Part shown: piece by piece, positions 18,304 to 27,522 of the stretch
How the letters are laid out: each line of letters begins with the position of its first letter
Numbering within the stretch: position 1 is the first letter of the stretch
Assembly (NCBI GenBank): GCA_964545245.1
Contig: CAZJFC010000006.1
Span: 1-55,474, forward strand
Source: CAZJFC01 sp964545245
GTDB lineage: Bacteria; Pseudomonadota; Alphaproteobacteria; Rickettsiales; 21-14-0-20-44-7
Length of the DNA stretch: 55,474 nucleotides
Reading direction: 5' to 3'
Program-made: the position numbers and the translations under genes
The notes under the pieces: model-generated
What the model saw: the letters and a program-made list of their open reading frames with translations, nothing else
Database searches by the model: none
What the model was told of the DNA's origin: nothing

Positions 18304-19086
18304 ATGCAGAATTTTGACCAAAATGCCTCAAATCATAAAAATCCGCGCCTGGCCCTGATAATCATCGGGAACGAGATACTTTCGGGTCGGACGAAGGACA
18401 AAAATACCCAATATATAGCTGAAATGACAGGGAAATGTGGTATTGAGCTGCTTGAGGTGCGCGTTATTCCCGATGATGAGGGTGAAATCGTCACAGCGGT
18501 AAACGCCCTGCGTAAAAAATACGATTATGTATTCACAACCGGGGGGATTGGCCCCACCCATGATGACATAACTTCGGAATCAGTCGCAAAAGCGTTTGAA
18601 GTACCCGTAATCTGTGATGATTTGGCATATTCCTTGCTAGTAAAATACTACGGTGGTGAAGAAAATTTAAATGACGGAAGAATCAAAATGGCTTGTGTAC
18701 CAAAAGGTTCGGAACTGATACTTAACCCGATAAGCGCGGCACCGGGATTCCATATTGGTAACGTGTATGTTATGGCGGGCGTGCCGAGCATCATGCAGGC
18801 TATGCTGGATAACATTCTTCCGAAGCTGAGGCACGGGAAGGCCGTTCTATCAAAAACCGTGAAGGTTGAAGTTGCCGAATCAAAGGTTGCGAAGCCTTTG
18901 GCGGAGTTGCAAAAGAAATATGCGGATATCCAGATTGGCAGCTATCCATATATGACTGCTGATGATTATGGCCATGTAGGCACGCATGTCGTGTTCCGTG
19001 GCATTAATGGTGACAAGATTGAGAATTCGGTTGGTGAGTTGGTGGAGACCTTGAAAGCAATGGAAATTATTTTTGAGGTTTTATAA
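18304..19086 (+). CDS. CinA-like molybdopterin-binding-domain protein
   Basis: 260 aa carrying only the N-terminal MoaB/MogA-like domain of CinA: IIGNEILSGRTKDKNTQYIAE, the FTTGGIGPTHDDITSE block and PGFHIGNVYVMAGVPSIM. The C-terminal pyridine-nucleotide deamidase domain of long CinA proteins is absent, which is usual for the short form in alphaproteobacteria. GAGGGA 8 nt before the ATG at 18304 favours it over the GTG at 18298. Substrate unknown. Confidence 0.87.
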   Translation: MQNFDQNASNHKNPRLALIIIGNEILSGRTKDKNTQYIAEMTGKCGIELLEVRVIPDDEGEIVTAVNALRKKYDYVFTTGGIGPTHDDITSESVAKAFEVPVICDDLAYSLLVKYYGGEENLNDGRIKMACVPKGSELILNPISAAPGFHIGNVYVMAGVPSIMQAMLDNILPKLRHGKAVLSKTVKVEVAESKVAKPLAELQKKYADIQIGSYPYMTADDYGHVGTHVVFRGINGDKIENSVGELVETLKAMEIIFEVL

Positions 19087-19105
19087 CCAAAACATTGAGG
19101 GAAAA

Positions 19106-19432
19106 ATGACCGTTCTTATCTATATGGTGGTGCTCAGCCTGCCATTTCTTATGCCTTTTGTTGCGAGGTATCTGGAAGAAGCCGTTGAGCAGAAAGCCAA
19201 GGCTAAATATAGCGTTCAATATCAGGCAGCTAAGCCGGAATCTGTAAGTTCTGTTAGCGGTGAAGTGAGCGAAGCGCTGCAGATACTTGAACTGCGCTAT
19301 AAACCTTCGGAATATGAAATACGTTTGGCGCACAGGAATATGATACGCAAAAACCATCCTGATAACGGGGGTTCCATCTATTTTGCATCAAAAATCAATT
19401 ACGCGAGGGATGTGCTGTTAAAAACATTATAG
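19106..19432 (+). CDS. membrane-anchored J-domain-like protein
   Basis: 108 aa from the ATG at 19106, preceded by GAGGG. One N-terminal membrane segment (TVLIYMVVLSLPFLMPFV), a linker, then a C-terminal J-like domain with helix II IRLAHRNMIRKNH and the HPD tripeptide followed by NGGS. This layout resembles mitochondrial Pam18/Tim14 and alphaproteobacterial relatives that stimulate DnaK-type chaperones. It sits between cinA-like and aroA-cmk on the same strand. Confidence 0.78.
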   Translation: MTVLIYMVVLSLPFLMPFVARYLEEAVEQKAKAKYSVQYQAAKPESVSSVSGEVSEALQILELRYKPSEYEIRLAHRNMIRKNHPDNGGSIYFASKINYARDVLLKTL

Positions 19433-19471
19433 CCATTTGACTTTTCCTAGGGCGGCTCTAAAACTTGAGCC

Positions 19472-21403
19472 ATGAAACTGAAATCTCACAAGGCGGAAGC
19501 GCTGAAAGGTATCGTTGAAGTGCCGGGCGATAAGTCAATATCGCACCGCGCATTGTTAATTTCGTCGCAGGCAATCGGAACCAGCAAAATTATTGGTCTT
19601 CTCGAAGGTGAAGACATCATCTGTACGGCCAAAGCCCTGCAAGCCATGGGTGTCGGTATCGAAAAGAAAGGAAATGTCTGGTATGTTAAGGGCGTGGGAG
19701 TCGGCGGACTTCAGGAGCCTGACAACATTATTGATATGGAAAACACCGGAACCGGTTGCCGTTTGCTTATGGGGCTGGTTGCTACGCAGGGAATCAACGT
19801 TTTTCTGACTGGTGACGCATCTCTTCGCAAGCGCCCGATGGAGAGGGTGACAAAACCCCTGCTCCAGATGGGGGCGAGGTTCACGACACGCGAGAAAGGC
19901 AGGTTGCCGCTCGCCGTGCAGGGAACGCGTGACGCGATGCCGATTGTTTATGAAATGCCTGTGGCTTCCGCGCAGGTTAAATCGGCGGTGTTGCTGGCGG
20001 CGCTTAATACCTCAGGAACGACAGGAGTGATTGAGAATGAGCCAACGCGCGACCATACCGAGTTAATGCTTAGGGCATTTGGCGCTGATATATCCCGCAG
20101 CAAAAACAATGTTATAATGCTAAAAGGCCAGCCGGAGCTTACAGCGCGGGAAATCAAGGTTCCCGGCGACCCTTCCTCTGCCGCTTTTCTGATTGTTGCG
20201 GCATTGCTGGTTCCAGGCTCCGATATAACGATAAAGAACGTGTGCATAAACCCGCACCGCACCGGGTTATTTGAAACCCTGAAGGAAATGGGCGGAAAAA
20301 TCACCCTTAAAAACAAGCGCGAAGAAGGTGGAGAAAAAGTTGCCGATATTAATGTGAAATATAGCCGGCTTAGCGGTGTGGCCGTTCCTGCCGAGCGTGC
20401 GCCGAGCATGATTGATGAATATCCGGTTCTTTCAGTAGCAGCGGCATATGCGCAAGGTAAAACCAAAATGACCGGCCTAAAAGAACTGCGCGTTAAGGAA
20501 TCAGACCGTTTGAAAACCATATATGACGGCCTGATTGCAAATGGCGTAAAGGCCAAAATGGGCAGTGACTGGCTTGAAGTGACTGGTGGCAAGGTCAAGG
20601 GCGGCGGGCTGGTAAAAACCCATCTTGACCATCGTATCGCCATGTCGTTCCTTGTGATGGGGCTGCTTTCCGGCAAAGCGGTCGAAGTCGATGACGGCTC
20701 ACCGATTGCCACCAGCTTTCCCGGATTCGTAGAATTAATGAATTCTATCGGAGCTAAGGTTAGAAGCGCCAAGCCCAAGTCTTTGGTTATTGCGATTGAT
20801 GGTCCGGCAGCTTCCGGCAAGGGAACGCTCTCACGCAGGCTGGCCGAAAAACTTGGTGTTGAATTCCTTGATACGGGCGCAATATACCGTGCTGTCGGGC
20901 TTAAGCTGGTATATAGCAATAAAGATGCTAATAATAAAAAACATGCTATCGAAGCGGCAAAATCAATTACCGCAAATGATCTCACTAACCCGCGTATCCG
21001 TCAGGAAAGGGTGGGAAATGCAGCTTCGGTGGTTTCATCTTATCCGGAAGTGCGTCAGATTTTGCTCGATTTCCAGCGTAATTTCGCCAAAAACCCCAAG
21101 GGAGCAGTGCTGGATGGCCGTGATATAGGAACCGTTGTCTGCCCGGATGCGGATATTAAGATTTTTGTCACTGCCGATATTGAGGCGCGCGCGAACCGCC
21201 GCTACCGTGAAATTATCGGTGAGGGAATTGAGGTTTCGTATGAATCGGTGCTTGCGGATTTAAAAGAGCGTGATGAACGCGATTCAAAACGTAAGACTGC
21301 GCCGCTCAAACCGGCAAAGGATGCGGTTCTTATTGATACAACTGACCTGACAGCCGAAGAGGTCTTTGTTAAGGTCTGGGATATTGTAAAAGATAAGCAA
21401 TAA
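19472..21403 (+). CDS. aroA: AroA-Cmk fusion: EPSP synthase plus cytidylate kinase
   Basis: 643 aa in one frame. Residues 1 to about 430 are 3-phosphoshikimate 1-carboxyvinyltransferase (shikimate pathway): PGDKSISHRALLIS, GDASLRKRPMERV, SAQVKSAVLLAALN, KESDRLKTI. The PEP-site loop is ENTGTGCR with Gly at 93. Residues about 435-643 are CMP kinase: P-loop DGPAASGKGT, FLDTGAIYRAVGL and VLDGRDIGTVVCPDAD. The linker is only a few residues (AKVRSAKPKS). In many alphaproteobacteria aroA and cmk are adjacent separate genes followed by rpsA; here they are fused and pepF follows. Confidence 0.93.
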   Translation: MKLKSHKAEALKGIVEVPGDKSISHRALLISSQAIGTSKIIGLLEGEDIICTAKALQAMGVGIEKKGNVWYVKGVGVGGLQEPDNIIDMENTGTGCRLLMGLVATQGINVFLTGDASLRKRPMERVTKPLLQMGARFTTREKGRLPLAVQGTRDAMPIVYEMPVASAQVKSAVLLAALNTSGTTGVIENEPTRDHTELMLRAFGADISRSKNNVIMLKGQPELTAREIKVPGDPSSAAFLIVAALLVPGSDITIKNVCINPHRTGLFETLKEMGGKITLKNKREEGGEKVADINVKYSRLSGVAVPAERAPSMIDEYPVLSVAAAYAQGKTKMTGLKELRVKESDRLKTIYDGLIANGVKAKMGSDWLEVTGGKVKGGGLVKTHLDHRIAMSFLVMGLLSGKAVEVDDGSPIATSFPGFVELMNSIGAKVRSAKPKSLVIAIDGPAASGKGTLSRRLAEKLGVEFLDTGAIYRAVGLKLVYSNKDANNKKHAIEAAKSITANDLTNPRIRQERVGNAASVVSSYPEVRQILLDFQRNFAKNPKGAVLDGRDIGTVVCPDADIKIFVTADIEARANRRYREIIGEGIEVSYESVLADLKERDERDSKRKTAPLKPAKDAVLIDTTDLTAEEVFVKVWDIVKDKQ

Positions 21404-23169
21404 TGGAAAATGCTATGACTGAGAAAAACCTGCCCGGCTGGAATCTTAATGACTTATATCCTGCCCCGGATTCGAAGGAATTTGCTGCCGACCTGAAAAA
21501 ATTCGCTGATGGCTCCAGCGCATTCAATAAAAAATATGTTGGCAAAGTTGAATCATTGCCGGGTGATGAGTTAGGGCAGGCAATCGCGGAATATGAGGAA
21601 TTAAGTGATATCTCAGCAAAGCTGGGGACTTACTCGCAGCTTTTATTCGCAACTAACATGCTTGATGCAAAGATTACCGCTTTTTATCAGGATACAGGTG
21701 ACAGAATTAAGGAAATTTACGCTGATTTATTGTTTTTTACCCTTGCGATAAACCGGATTGAGGATGCCGAACTCAAGGAAAAGCTGGAGTCGCCAAAGCT
21801 TGCAAAATATTTCCCGTGGCTCAGGGATTTGAGGGTAATGAAGCCATATCAGCTTAGTGATGAGCTGGAAAGATTTGACCTTGATAAATCATCAACTTCA
21901 AGCGCATGGGTGCGTTTGTTTGATGAAACGCATGCTAACCTGAAATATCCTTATAAAGGTAAAGATCTAACCAATGCCGAAATCTTCGATTTAATGACCG
22001 ATAAGGATAAGGCAGTACGTGAGGAGGCAGCGCATGCGATAGCCAAAACCCTGAAGGAGAATTCGCGGATTTTTACGCTGGTCACAAACACTCTGGCGAA
22101 AGATAAATCAATTGAGGATAAATGGCGCGGTTTCAAAAAACCAATATCTTCCCGTAACTTAAGCAATCTTGTTGAAGATGGGGTTGTAGAGCAGTTGGTT
22201 AAGTCTGTTAAGGGTAACTATTCCCGCCTTTCACACCGCTATTTCAAAATCAAGGCTGAGTGGATGGGGCTGGAAAAGCTGAAATACTGGGATAGGAACG
22301 CCCCGCTCCCGGATAGTGATGACCGCTATATTTCCTATCAGGAGGCAAAAGAGATTGTGCTTAAGGCATATACGGAATTTTCGCCTGAAATTGCGGCTAT
22401 CGGCCAAAAATTCTTCGATAATAACTGGATTGATGTTCCGCCGCGTAAAGGCAAGGATTCCGGGGCATTTTCCCATCCGTGCTCGGTTTCTGTTCATCCC
22501 TATATCATGCTGAATTACCAGGGGAAAATTAATGACGTTATGACCCTGGCGCATGAACTTGGGCATGGTGTCCATCAATATCTTGCTGCCGGGCAGGGAG
22601 CGTTGATGTCGGATACCCCGCTGACTCTGGCTGAAACTGCCAGTGTTTTCGGTGAGCAACTGGTTTTTCGCTCAATACTGAACGCTGCGCCGGAAGAGCA
22701 GCGTAAGGTAATGATTGCCGACAAAATTGAGGATATGCTCAATACAGTGGTTAGGCAGGTTGCTTTCTGCGAGTTTGAGCGCATAGTGCATGACGGAAGG
22801 AAAAACGGCGAATTAAGCGCGGAACAGATTGGGGCGATCTGGATGGGATGCCAGAAGGAAAGCCTTGGCGATGTCTTTGATTTTGATAATGAATATGAGG
22901 CTTACTGGGCATATATCCCGCATTTTATCCATACGCCTTTCTATGTTTATGCCTATGCCTTTGGGGATTGCCTGGTAAATTCACTATATGCGGTTTATCT
23001 TTCCGGAGTTGACGGGTTTCAGGAAAAATATATCGAAATGCTTAAGGCTGGCGGTACATTGAGGCATAAAGAACTGCTGAAACCTTTTGGCCTTGATGCC
23101 ACAACTGCCGATTTCTGGGAAAAAGGATTAGGAGTTATCGATAATTTCATTAGCGAGCTTGAAAAATAG
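21403..23169 (+). CDS. pepF: oligoendopeptidase F (M3 family)
   Basis: 588-aa cytoplasmic zinc metallopeptidase. The active site HELGH is at residues 384-388 (LAHELGHGVHQYLA), followed by the downstream glutamate segment TLAETASVFGEQLV. The N-terminal half is the helical PepF domain. Length is typical. The start overlaps the aroA-cmk stop by one base (TAATG), so it is cotranscribed; MTEKNL at 21415 is an alternative start. Confidence 0.93.
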   Translation: MENAMTEKNLPGWNLNDLYPAPDSKEFAADLKKFADGSSAFNKKYVGKVESLPGDELGQAIAEYEELSDISAKLGTYSQLLFATNMLDAKITAFYQDTGDRIKEIYADLLFFTLAINRIEDAELKEKLESPKLAKYFPWLRDLRVMKPYQLSDELERFDLDKSSTSSAWVRLFDETHANLKYPYKGKDLTNAEIFDLMTDKDKAVREEAAHAIAKTLKENSRIFTLVTNTLAKDKSIEDKWRGFKKPISSRNLSNLVEDGVVEQLVKSVKGNYSRLSHRYFKIKAEWMGLEKLKYWDRNAPLPDSDDRYISYQEAKEIVLKAYTEFSPEIAAIGQKFFDNNWIDVPPRKGKDSGAFSHPCSVSVHPYIMLNYQGKINDVMTLAHELGHGVHQYLAAGQGALMSDTPLTLAETASVFGEQLVFRSILNAAPEEQRKVMIADKIEDMLNTVVRQVAFCEFERIVHDGRKNGELSAEQIGAIWMGCQKESLGDVFDFDNEYEAYWAYIPHFIHTPFYVYAYAFGDCLVNSLYAVYLSGVDGFQEKYIEMLKAGGTLRHKELLKPFGLDATTADFWEKGLGVIDNFISELEK

Positions 23170-23212
23170 GTTTTTGCTGATAATCTGGCTTAGCAAAATT
23201 AACGAGGTTTGT

Positions 23213-23848
23213 ATGAAAAAATATCTGGTTGCGGCTGCAATGGTTACCGCCCTTGCTTCACAGAATGCTTCTGCTGCTAATGACTGGCCGTATTGGTATC
23301 TGGGCCTTTCTGGCGGTGTTGCCGGTCAGAGGGATTCCGACTGGAAAAGGTCTGATGGAGCAAGAGGGGAATTCGATAACGAGCCTGGTTACGTTGTTAC
23401 CGCCTCTTTGGGTTACAGGCCGCATAATACAGGTGGCTTCCTTGATAGCTCGCGCTTTGAGCTTGAAGGGTCATACCGCAAACAATCCTTTGATACGCCA
23501 AATTCAGGTGGTGAATTCCGCGTAGTGACCACTGCGCTTAACTATTACTATGATTTTGCACCTGATGCTGGTGTTAACCCATATATCGGCGCGGGTATCG
23601 GATATGGCCAATTCAGCTACGGCGGCAATAATGATGCTACTGCCGATGGTGACGATACAAGATTCATCTATCAGCTAATGGCTGGTCTTGGCTTTTCGTT
23701 TGAAGAGCTTCCTCATACGGAATGGACTCTTGGCTACCGTTATTTTGCACCGTTCGGAAAAGTTGATACAAGGGCAGCCCTTGGCGAAACTGTTAAGGTT
23801 GAATATGACAACCACAGTATTGAAGCTGGCGCAAGGTTCCGTTTCTAG
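23213..23848 (+). CDS. outer-membrane beta-barrel protein
   Basis: 211 aa from the ATG at 23213, preceded by ACGAGG. The signal peptide KKYLVAAAMVTALASQNASA is followed by alternating amphipathic strands (YLGLSGGVAGQRD, YVVTASLGYRP, NPYIGAGIGYGQF) and a terminal aromatic IEAGARFRF, the hallmark of BAM substrates. It is an OmpA-type/OmpW-like 8-strand barrel of the kind called opacity or P44/Msp-like protein. A strong terminator follows directly. Confidence 0.87.
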   Translation: MKKYLVAAAMVTALASQNASAANDWPYWYLGLSGGVAGQRDSDWKRSDGARGEFDNEPGYVVTASLGYRPHNTGGFLDSSRFELEGSYRKQSFDTPNSGGEFRVVTTALNYYYDFAPDAGVNPYIGAGIGYGQFSYGGNNDATADGDDTRFIYQLMAGLGFSFEELPHTEWTLGYRYFAPFGKVDTRAALGETVKVEYDNHSIEAGARFRF

Positions 23849-23868
23849 CCAGAAATAATCAAATCAGA

Positions 23869-23894
23869 AAAAAGCCCCCGGTTGGGGGCTTTTT
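23869..23894. terminator. bidirectional intrinsic terminator
   Basis: An 11-bp perfect stem (23869-23879 with 23884-23894) of A-tract plus GCCCCC/GGGGGC and T-tract, loop GGTT. The A- and T-tracts make it work on both strands. It lies between the convergent beta-barrel gene and rppH; the last base pairs overlap the rppH stop codon. Confidence 0.92.
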
Positions 23895-24363
23895 ATATGA
23901 CATTTTTACAGCGCAAAAATATATCAAGATATAGCTCGCGCTTGAAATCTACAATCAGCTTTGGAATAGTTGCGGCTTCCGCCCATTTCCATTCCCTGAA
24001 TTCCGGGACAGAGGTGTTGATGTTTATATCATTATCCTTTCCGATGAATTTCATCACGAACCATTTCTGCATCTGTCCCTTGTAGCGACCACCCCATAAC
24101 CTGCTGGCCAGCGGGGCCGGAAGGTCATAAAAAAGCCATTCCGGTATTTCGTATATGATCTCCGCGGAGTTTGTGCCGACTTCTTCATGTAGTTCCCGTA
24201 AAGCCGCTTGTTCCGGGGTTTCCTCCCCGTCAATACCACCCTGCGGCATCTGCCATGCTTCGGCTGTATTGTCAATGCGTTTACCCACGAAAATCTTTTT
24301 TTCGTTATTGAGCAATACTATGCCAACTCCTTTGCGGTAATCATCGGGATTTTTGCTAATCAT
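23893..24363 (-). CDS. rppH: RNA pyrophosphohydrolase (Nudix)
   Basis: 156-aa Nudix hydrolase from the Met at 24363, whose first residues DDYRKGVGIVLLN match RppH; a longer reading from 24498 overlaps the upstream gene and is rejected. The Nudix box is present: GGIDGEETPEQAALRELHEEVG. Family members remove pyrophosphate from the 5' end of mRNAs or cleave diadenosine polyphosphates. It follows the YibQ-like gene by 4 bp, the last gene of a minus-strand run. Confidence 0.92.
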   Translation of the reverse strand: MISKNPDDYRKGVGIVLLNNEKKIFVGKRIDNTAEAWQMPQGGIDGEETPEQAALRELHEEVGTNSAEIIYEIPEWLFYDLPAPLASRLWGGRYKGQMQKWFVMKFIGKDNDININTSVPEFREWKWAEAATIPKLIVDFKRELYLDIFLRCKNVI

Positions 24364-24367
24364 GTTT

Positions 24368-25309
24368 TTATAAGGAAGGGACGAGTTCAAACTTCTTCTC
24401 CTCGAAACTATGATGCCACTCTTTGACAACTTTGAGCGTATCGGCTGAGGCGGGAACGACAAGCAGGCCAAAAGTGCTGGATTCCATTTTGCTTTCAAAC
24501 TCCTTCAGTTTCAGGTTGCCATAGCTGCTGGCCGCAGGAATGACTATATCAGGGCGGAATAAGTCCAATCTTGCAGTGTTGGCACGGGATTCGATGGATA
24601 TTGATTTATCTTCGGAAGTAAAAACCATGGCCAGGCCTTGCTTTCCAATTTCCCGCATAATTGCGTTGAAACTTGGGCTTTGGCTAAAATTCTCGTCTGT
24701 TGGAGTTATAACATAAAGAGGCCGGTAAACTTTAGCAAGAACGGCTGAAAGGTTTTGCAGGTTCCTGAATTCATTATTACTGCTGCTGATAGCAAGCCTG
24801 CCGCCAGATTCCGGGGATTTTGACTGCATAGGCAAGTCAACGGCAATTTCATGCCCGTTCTCTGCTGCCAGCTTGGAAAGCAGGGGAGCGTCCGCTGCGT
24901 AAGGGGAGAAGGATAATATGAATTCCGGCGGCAGGGCAATTGCGGCTTCTGTGTCTTTTGCATTGAGGCCCAGACCAGTTATGATGATTGCTACTTTACG
25001 TACTGTTTCGACCGGTTTTTCTTTTTGTTGCGATGCTTCAGTTTCCACGCGCTTGCCGGATTTTATCAGGTTAATATCATCAAGGCTAAGTTGCTTTCCG
25101 TCTTCAAGGTCAATAATAATTCTTTGAGTGTTCTTTAGCGCGGTTTCAGTGCGTTCATGCCCGCTGTAGTATTTTTGCGCAAACATTGCGGGAATGGCAA
25201 GAATCAGGGCTATTGCAATGATTTTATAAAGTTTGGCCAGTTTATTTCCCGCTGGCGGCGGCGGGCTGGAAGGCTCATTTTTCGTTTTGCTGAAAGGGTT
25301 AAGTTTCAT
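24368..25309 (-). CDS. divergent polysaccharide deacetylase (YibQ family)
   Basis: 313 aa. N-terminal membrane anchor at about residues 30-47 after a Pro-rich cytoplasmic start, then a periplasmic NodB-like domain: KVAIIITGLGLNAKDTEAAI, FILSFSPYA, HEIAVDLPMQ. This divergent family often sits beside CtpA/EnvC-type genes; its substrate is not established. The start overlaps the secF stop (ATGA), showing translational coupling, and rppH follows. Confidence 0.85.
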   Translation of the reverse strand: MKLNPFSKTKNEPSSPPPPAGNKLAKLYKIIAIALILAIPAMFAQKYYSGHERTETALKNTQRIIIDLEDGKQLSLDDINLIKSGKRVETEASQQKEKPVETVRKVAIIITGLGLNAKDTEAAIALPPEFILSFSPYAADAPLLSKLAAENGHEIAVDLPMQSKSPESGGRLAISSSNNEFRNLQNLSAVLAKVYRPLYVITPTDENFSQSPSFNAIMREIGKQGLAMVFTSEDKSISIESRANTARLDLFRPDIVIPAASSYGNLKLKEFESKMESSTFGLLVVPASADTLKVVKEWHHSFEEKKFELVPSL

Positions 25310-26214
25310 GCGGTTTCAGCCTCTCTTAATTCTGTTTTACGCGGGTCGAGGTATAAAAGTGCAATTGCTGAAACATACACGGTTGAATATGTACCGACAA
25401 GGATTCCGGCAAACATACCAAGCGAGAAGCTGAGCAGAACTTCACCACCAAAAAAGATGAGCGCGATAAGCGCCAGAAGGACTGTGAACACGGTATTAAA
25501 AGTACGTGCGAGGGTTTCGTTGACGCTAAGGTCGATTAATTCACCCAGCGGCATTTTGCGGTATTTGCGTATGTTTTCCCGCACACGGTCATAGATAACC
25601 ACCGTATCATTGATCGAATAGCCGATAACTGTAAGCACGGCGGCGACCGAGGTCAGGTCAAATTCAATCTGGCTGACGGAATAAAAGCCAATAACTGCGG
25701 CAGCATCATGGAGAAGCGCCATTAAAGCGCCAAGCCCATATTGCCACTCAAACCTGAACCACATATAGATGACCATGGCAACAAAAGAAAGGATGAGCGC
25801 GATTATTGAGTCGCGTATAAGCTCGCTGCCTACTTGTGGGCCTACATAATCAACTTTGCGGTATTCAATTTCCCCGTCAACAACCTGCGCAAGTTTTTCT
25901 TTCAAATCCCTGATTACCGCAGCCTGCTCAACACCTTCATGGGCAGGGACGCGGATAAGCACCTGATTATCCTTTTCAAGGCTTTGGAGGTTAACGCCGG
26001 TTCCCAGTGCCGCACGCATCTGGGCAAGGTTTGCTTCCTTTTCAGTCTGGATCTCGACAATAACACCGCCACTGAAATCAATCCCGAAGTTAAGCCCCTG
26101 GGTCAGCAGGCTTAGTGTTGTGCCGCCGATCAGCACTATACTGAACATAAGGCAGAAAAAGCGCTTGCTTACAAATTTGAAATTGGTTTTTTCTGCAACG
26201 AGTCTTAATCTCAT
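25306..26214 (-). CDS. secF: protein translocase subunit SecF
   Basis: 302-aa membrane protein of the SecDF auxiliary translocase, which uses the proton gradient to pull exported proteins. Visible are the N-terminal LTQGLNFGIDFSGG, the periplasmic P4 region, and transmembrane blocks ALLHDAAAVIGFYS, VLTVIGYSINDTVVIYDRVREN and FNTVFTVLLALIALIFFGG. It is normally preceded by secD, but the gene upstream here is glmU, 23 bp away, so secD must lie elsewhere. Confidence 0.95.
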   Translation of the reverse strand: MRLRLVAEKTNFKFVSKRFFCLMFSIVLIGGTTLSLLTQGLNFGIDFSGGVIVEIQTEKEANLAQMRAALGTGVNLQSLEKDNQVLIRVPAHEGVEQAAVIRDLKEKLAQVVDGEIEYRKVDYVGPQVGSELIRDSIIALILSFVAMVIYMWFRFEWQYGLGALMALLHDAAAVIGFYSVSQIEFDLTSVAAVLTVIGYSINDTVVIYDRVRENIRKYRKMPLGELIDLSVNETLARTFNTVFTVLLALIALIFFGGEVLLSFSLGMFAGILVGTYSTVYVSAIALLYLDPRKTELREAETA

Positions 26215-26237
26215 AATAATCTTTCTGAATTAATGCG

Positions 26238-27521
26238 TTATTTCTTGTTTCTCTTTCTAAACTTAACAGCCCAACCTGCCAAGTTTTTTTGTTGCGTGCG
26301 TGAGACCCCGAGCGCTCCATCAGGAACATCGCCGGTGATGGTGCTTCCTGCGGCAACCATAGCCTCGCTACCAATACTTACCGGGGCGACCAGCGCTGAA
26401 TTTGAGCCGATGAAAGCGCCATCGCCGATTATCGTCTCTGATTTGCTTATGCCGTCATAATTGCAGGTGATAGTACCGGCACCGACATTAACATTCCTGC
26501 CGAGCGTCGAATCACCAACATATGATAGATGGTTTACTTTCGAGCCTTCACCGATAACAGACTTTTTGATTTCGACGAAATTGCCGATTTTCGCATTATT
26601 ACCGATTTTAGTATGCGGGCGGATATTGGCAAATGGGCCAATTGTGACATTATCCCCGATTTCGACATCTTCATGGATTATAACATAAGGCAGAAGGGTA
26701 ACATTCCTGCCGAACTTAGTGTCGTGGTTAAGGAAAACGGTTTCCGGCGCGGCCATGGTAACGCCATTTATAAGGGCGTTCTTACGCAGCCGTTCCTGCA
26801 GGATTCTTTCTATATCAGCGAGTTCTGCCTTATCATTCACGCCAAGGACTTCCTGCTCCGGCACGTTATGGAAAAAGGTTTTTATTCCCTTGTTTTTTGC
26901 CAGCCTGACAATATCGGTCAGATAGTATTCTTTTTGCGCGTTATGGTTATCCAATTCATCCAGCAAGTTAAAAAGAAGCTTTGCGTTAAGGGCGTAAATT
27001 CCTGAATTACATAACTTTATTGTGCGTTGTTTTTCATCGGCATCTTTAAATTCAACAATTTCCGTAACTTCATTGCCCTGCGTTACCAGCCTGCCATATC
27101 TTGCGGCATCATGTGGCGTAAAACCAAGAAGATGTATTTCATTTTCGGATTTTATGGCCTGGGTAAGCAATTTTGCAGTTTCGGCGCTGATTAATGGCGT
27201 ATCCCCGGAAAGTATGATCACATTGCCGGTAAAGCCTTTCAATGCATCTTTTGCTGCTTTCACTGCATCACCGGTGCCTAGCTGCTGCTGCTGGATTGAA
27301 ATTTCGGTTGCCGGAAAGTGGAGTCTTACCTCTTTCTCAACCTGTTCAGAGTTTGGGGCAAGAACAACGGTGAGTTTTTTTGGGTCAAGGCTTGTGGCAA
27401 CAGAAATAACATGGCCGAGCATGGATTTCCCGCAGACCTTATGCAATACCTTGGGCAGGTCTGATTTCATTCTTGTTCCTTTACCTGCGGCAAGGATTAT
27501 AACGGCAAGCTCGTCAGACAT
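26238..27521 (-). CDS. glmU: bifunctional GlmU (GlcN-1-P acetyltransferase / GlcNAc-1-P uridyltransferase)
   Basis: 427 aa from the ATG at 27521, one base after the fliP stop. N-terminal uridyltransferase with VIILAAGKGTRMKSDLPKVLH and GDTPLISAET; C-terminal left-handed beta-helix with hexapeptide repeats (IGDNVTIGPFANIRPHTKIG) and the acetyltransferase segments NHLSYVGDSTLGRNVNVGAG and CNYDG. It makes UDP-GlcNAc for peptidoglycan and lipid A. Slightly shorter than the E. coli enzyme but complete. Confidence 0.95.
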   Translation of the reverse strand: MSDELAVIILAAGKGTRMKSDLPKVLHKVCGKSMLGHVISVATSLDPKKLTVVLAPNSEQVEKEVRLHFPATEISIQQQQLGTGDAVKAAKDALKGFTGNVIILSGDTPLISAETAKLLTQAIKSENEIHLLGFTPHDAARYGRLVTQGNEVTEIVEFKDADEKQRTIKLCNSGIYALNAKLLFNLLDELDNHNAQKEYYLTDIVRLAKNKGIKTFFHNVPEQEVLGVNDKAELADIERILQERLRKNALINGVTMAAPETVFLNHDTKFGRNVTLLPYVIIHEDVEIGDNVTIGPFANIRPHTKIGNNAKIGNFVEIKKSVIGEGSKVNHLSYVGDSTLGRNVNVGAGTITCNYDGISKSETIIGDGAFIGSNSALVAPVSIGSEAMVAAGSTITGDVPDGALGVSRTQQKNLAGWAVKFRKRNKK

Positions 27522-27522
27522 T

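Noticed and set aside
19472..21403. glyphosate-tolerant EPSP synthase
   Set aside because: The key position is Gly, as in sensitive enzymes, despite class II-like neighbouring motifs.
24363..24498. longer rppH start at 24498
   Set aside because: It overlaps the YibQ-like gene by 130 bp and adds a non-family N-terminus.
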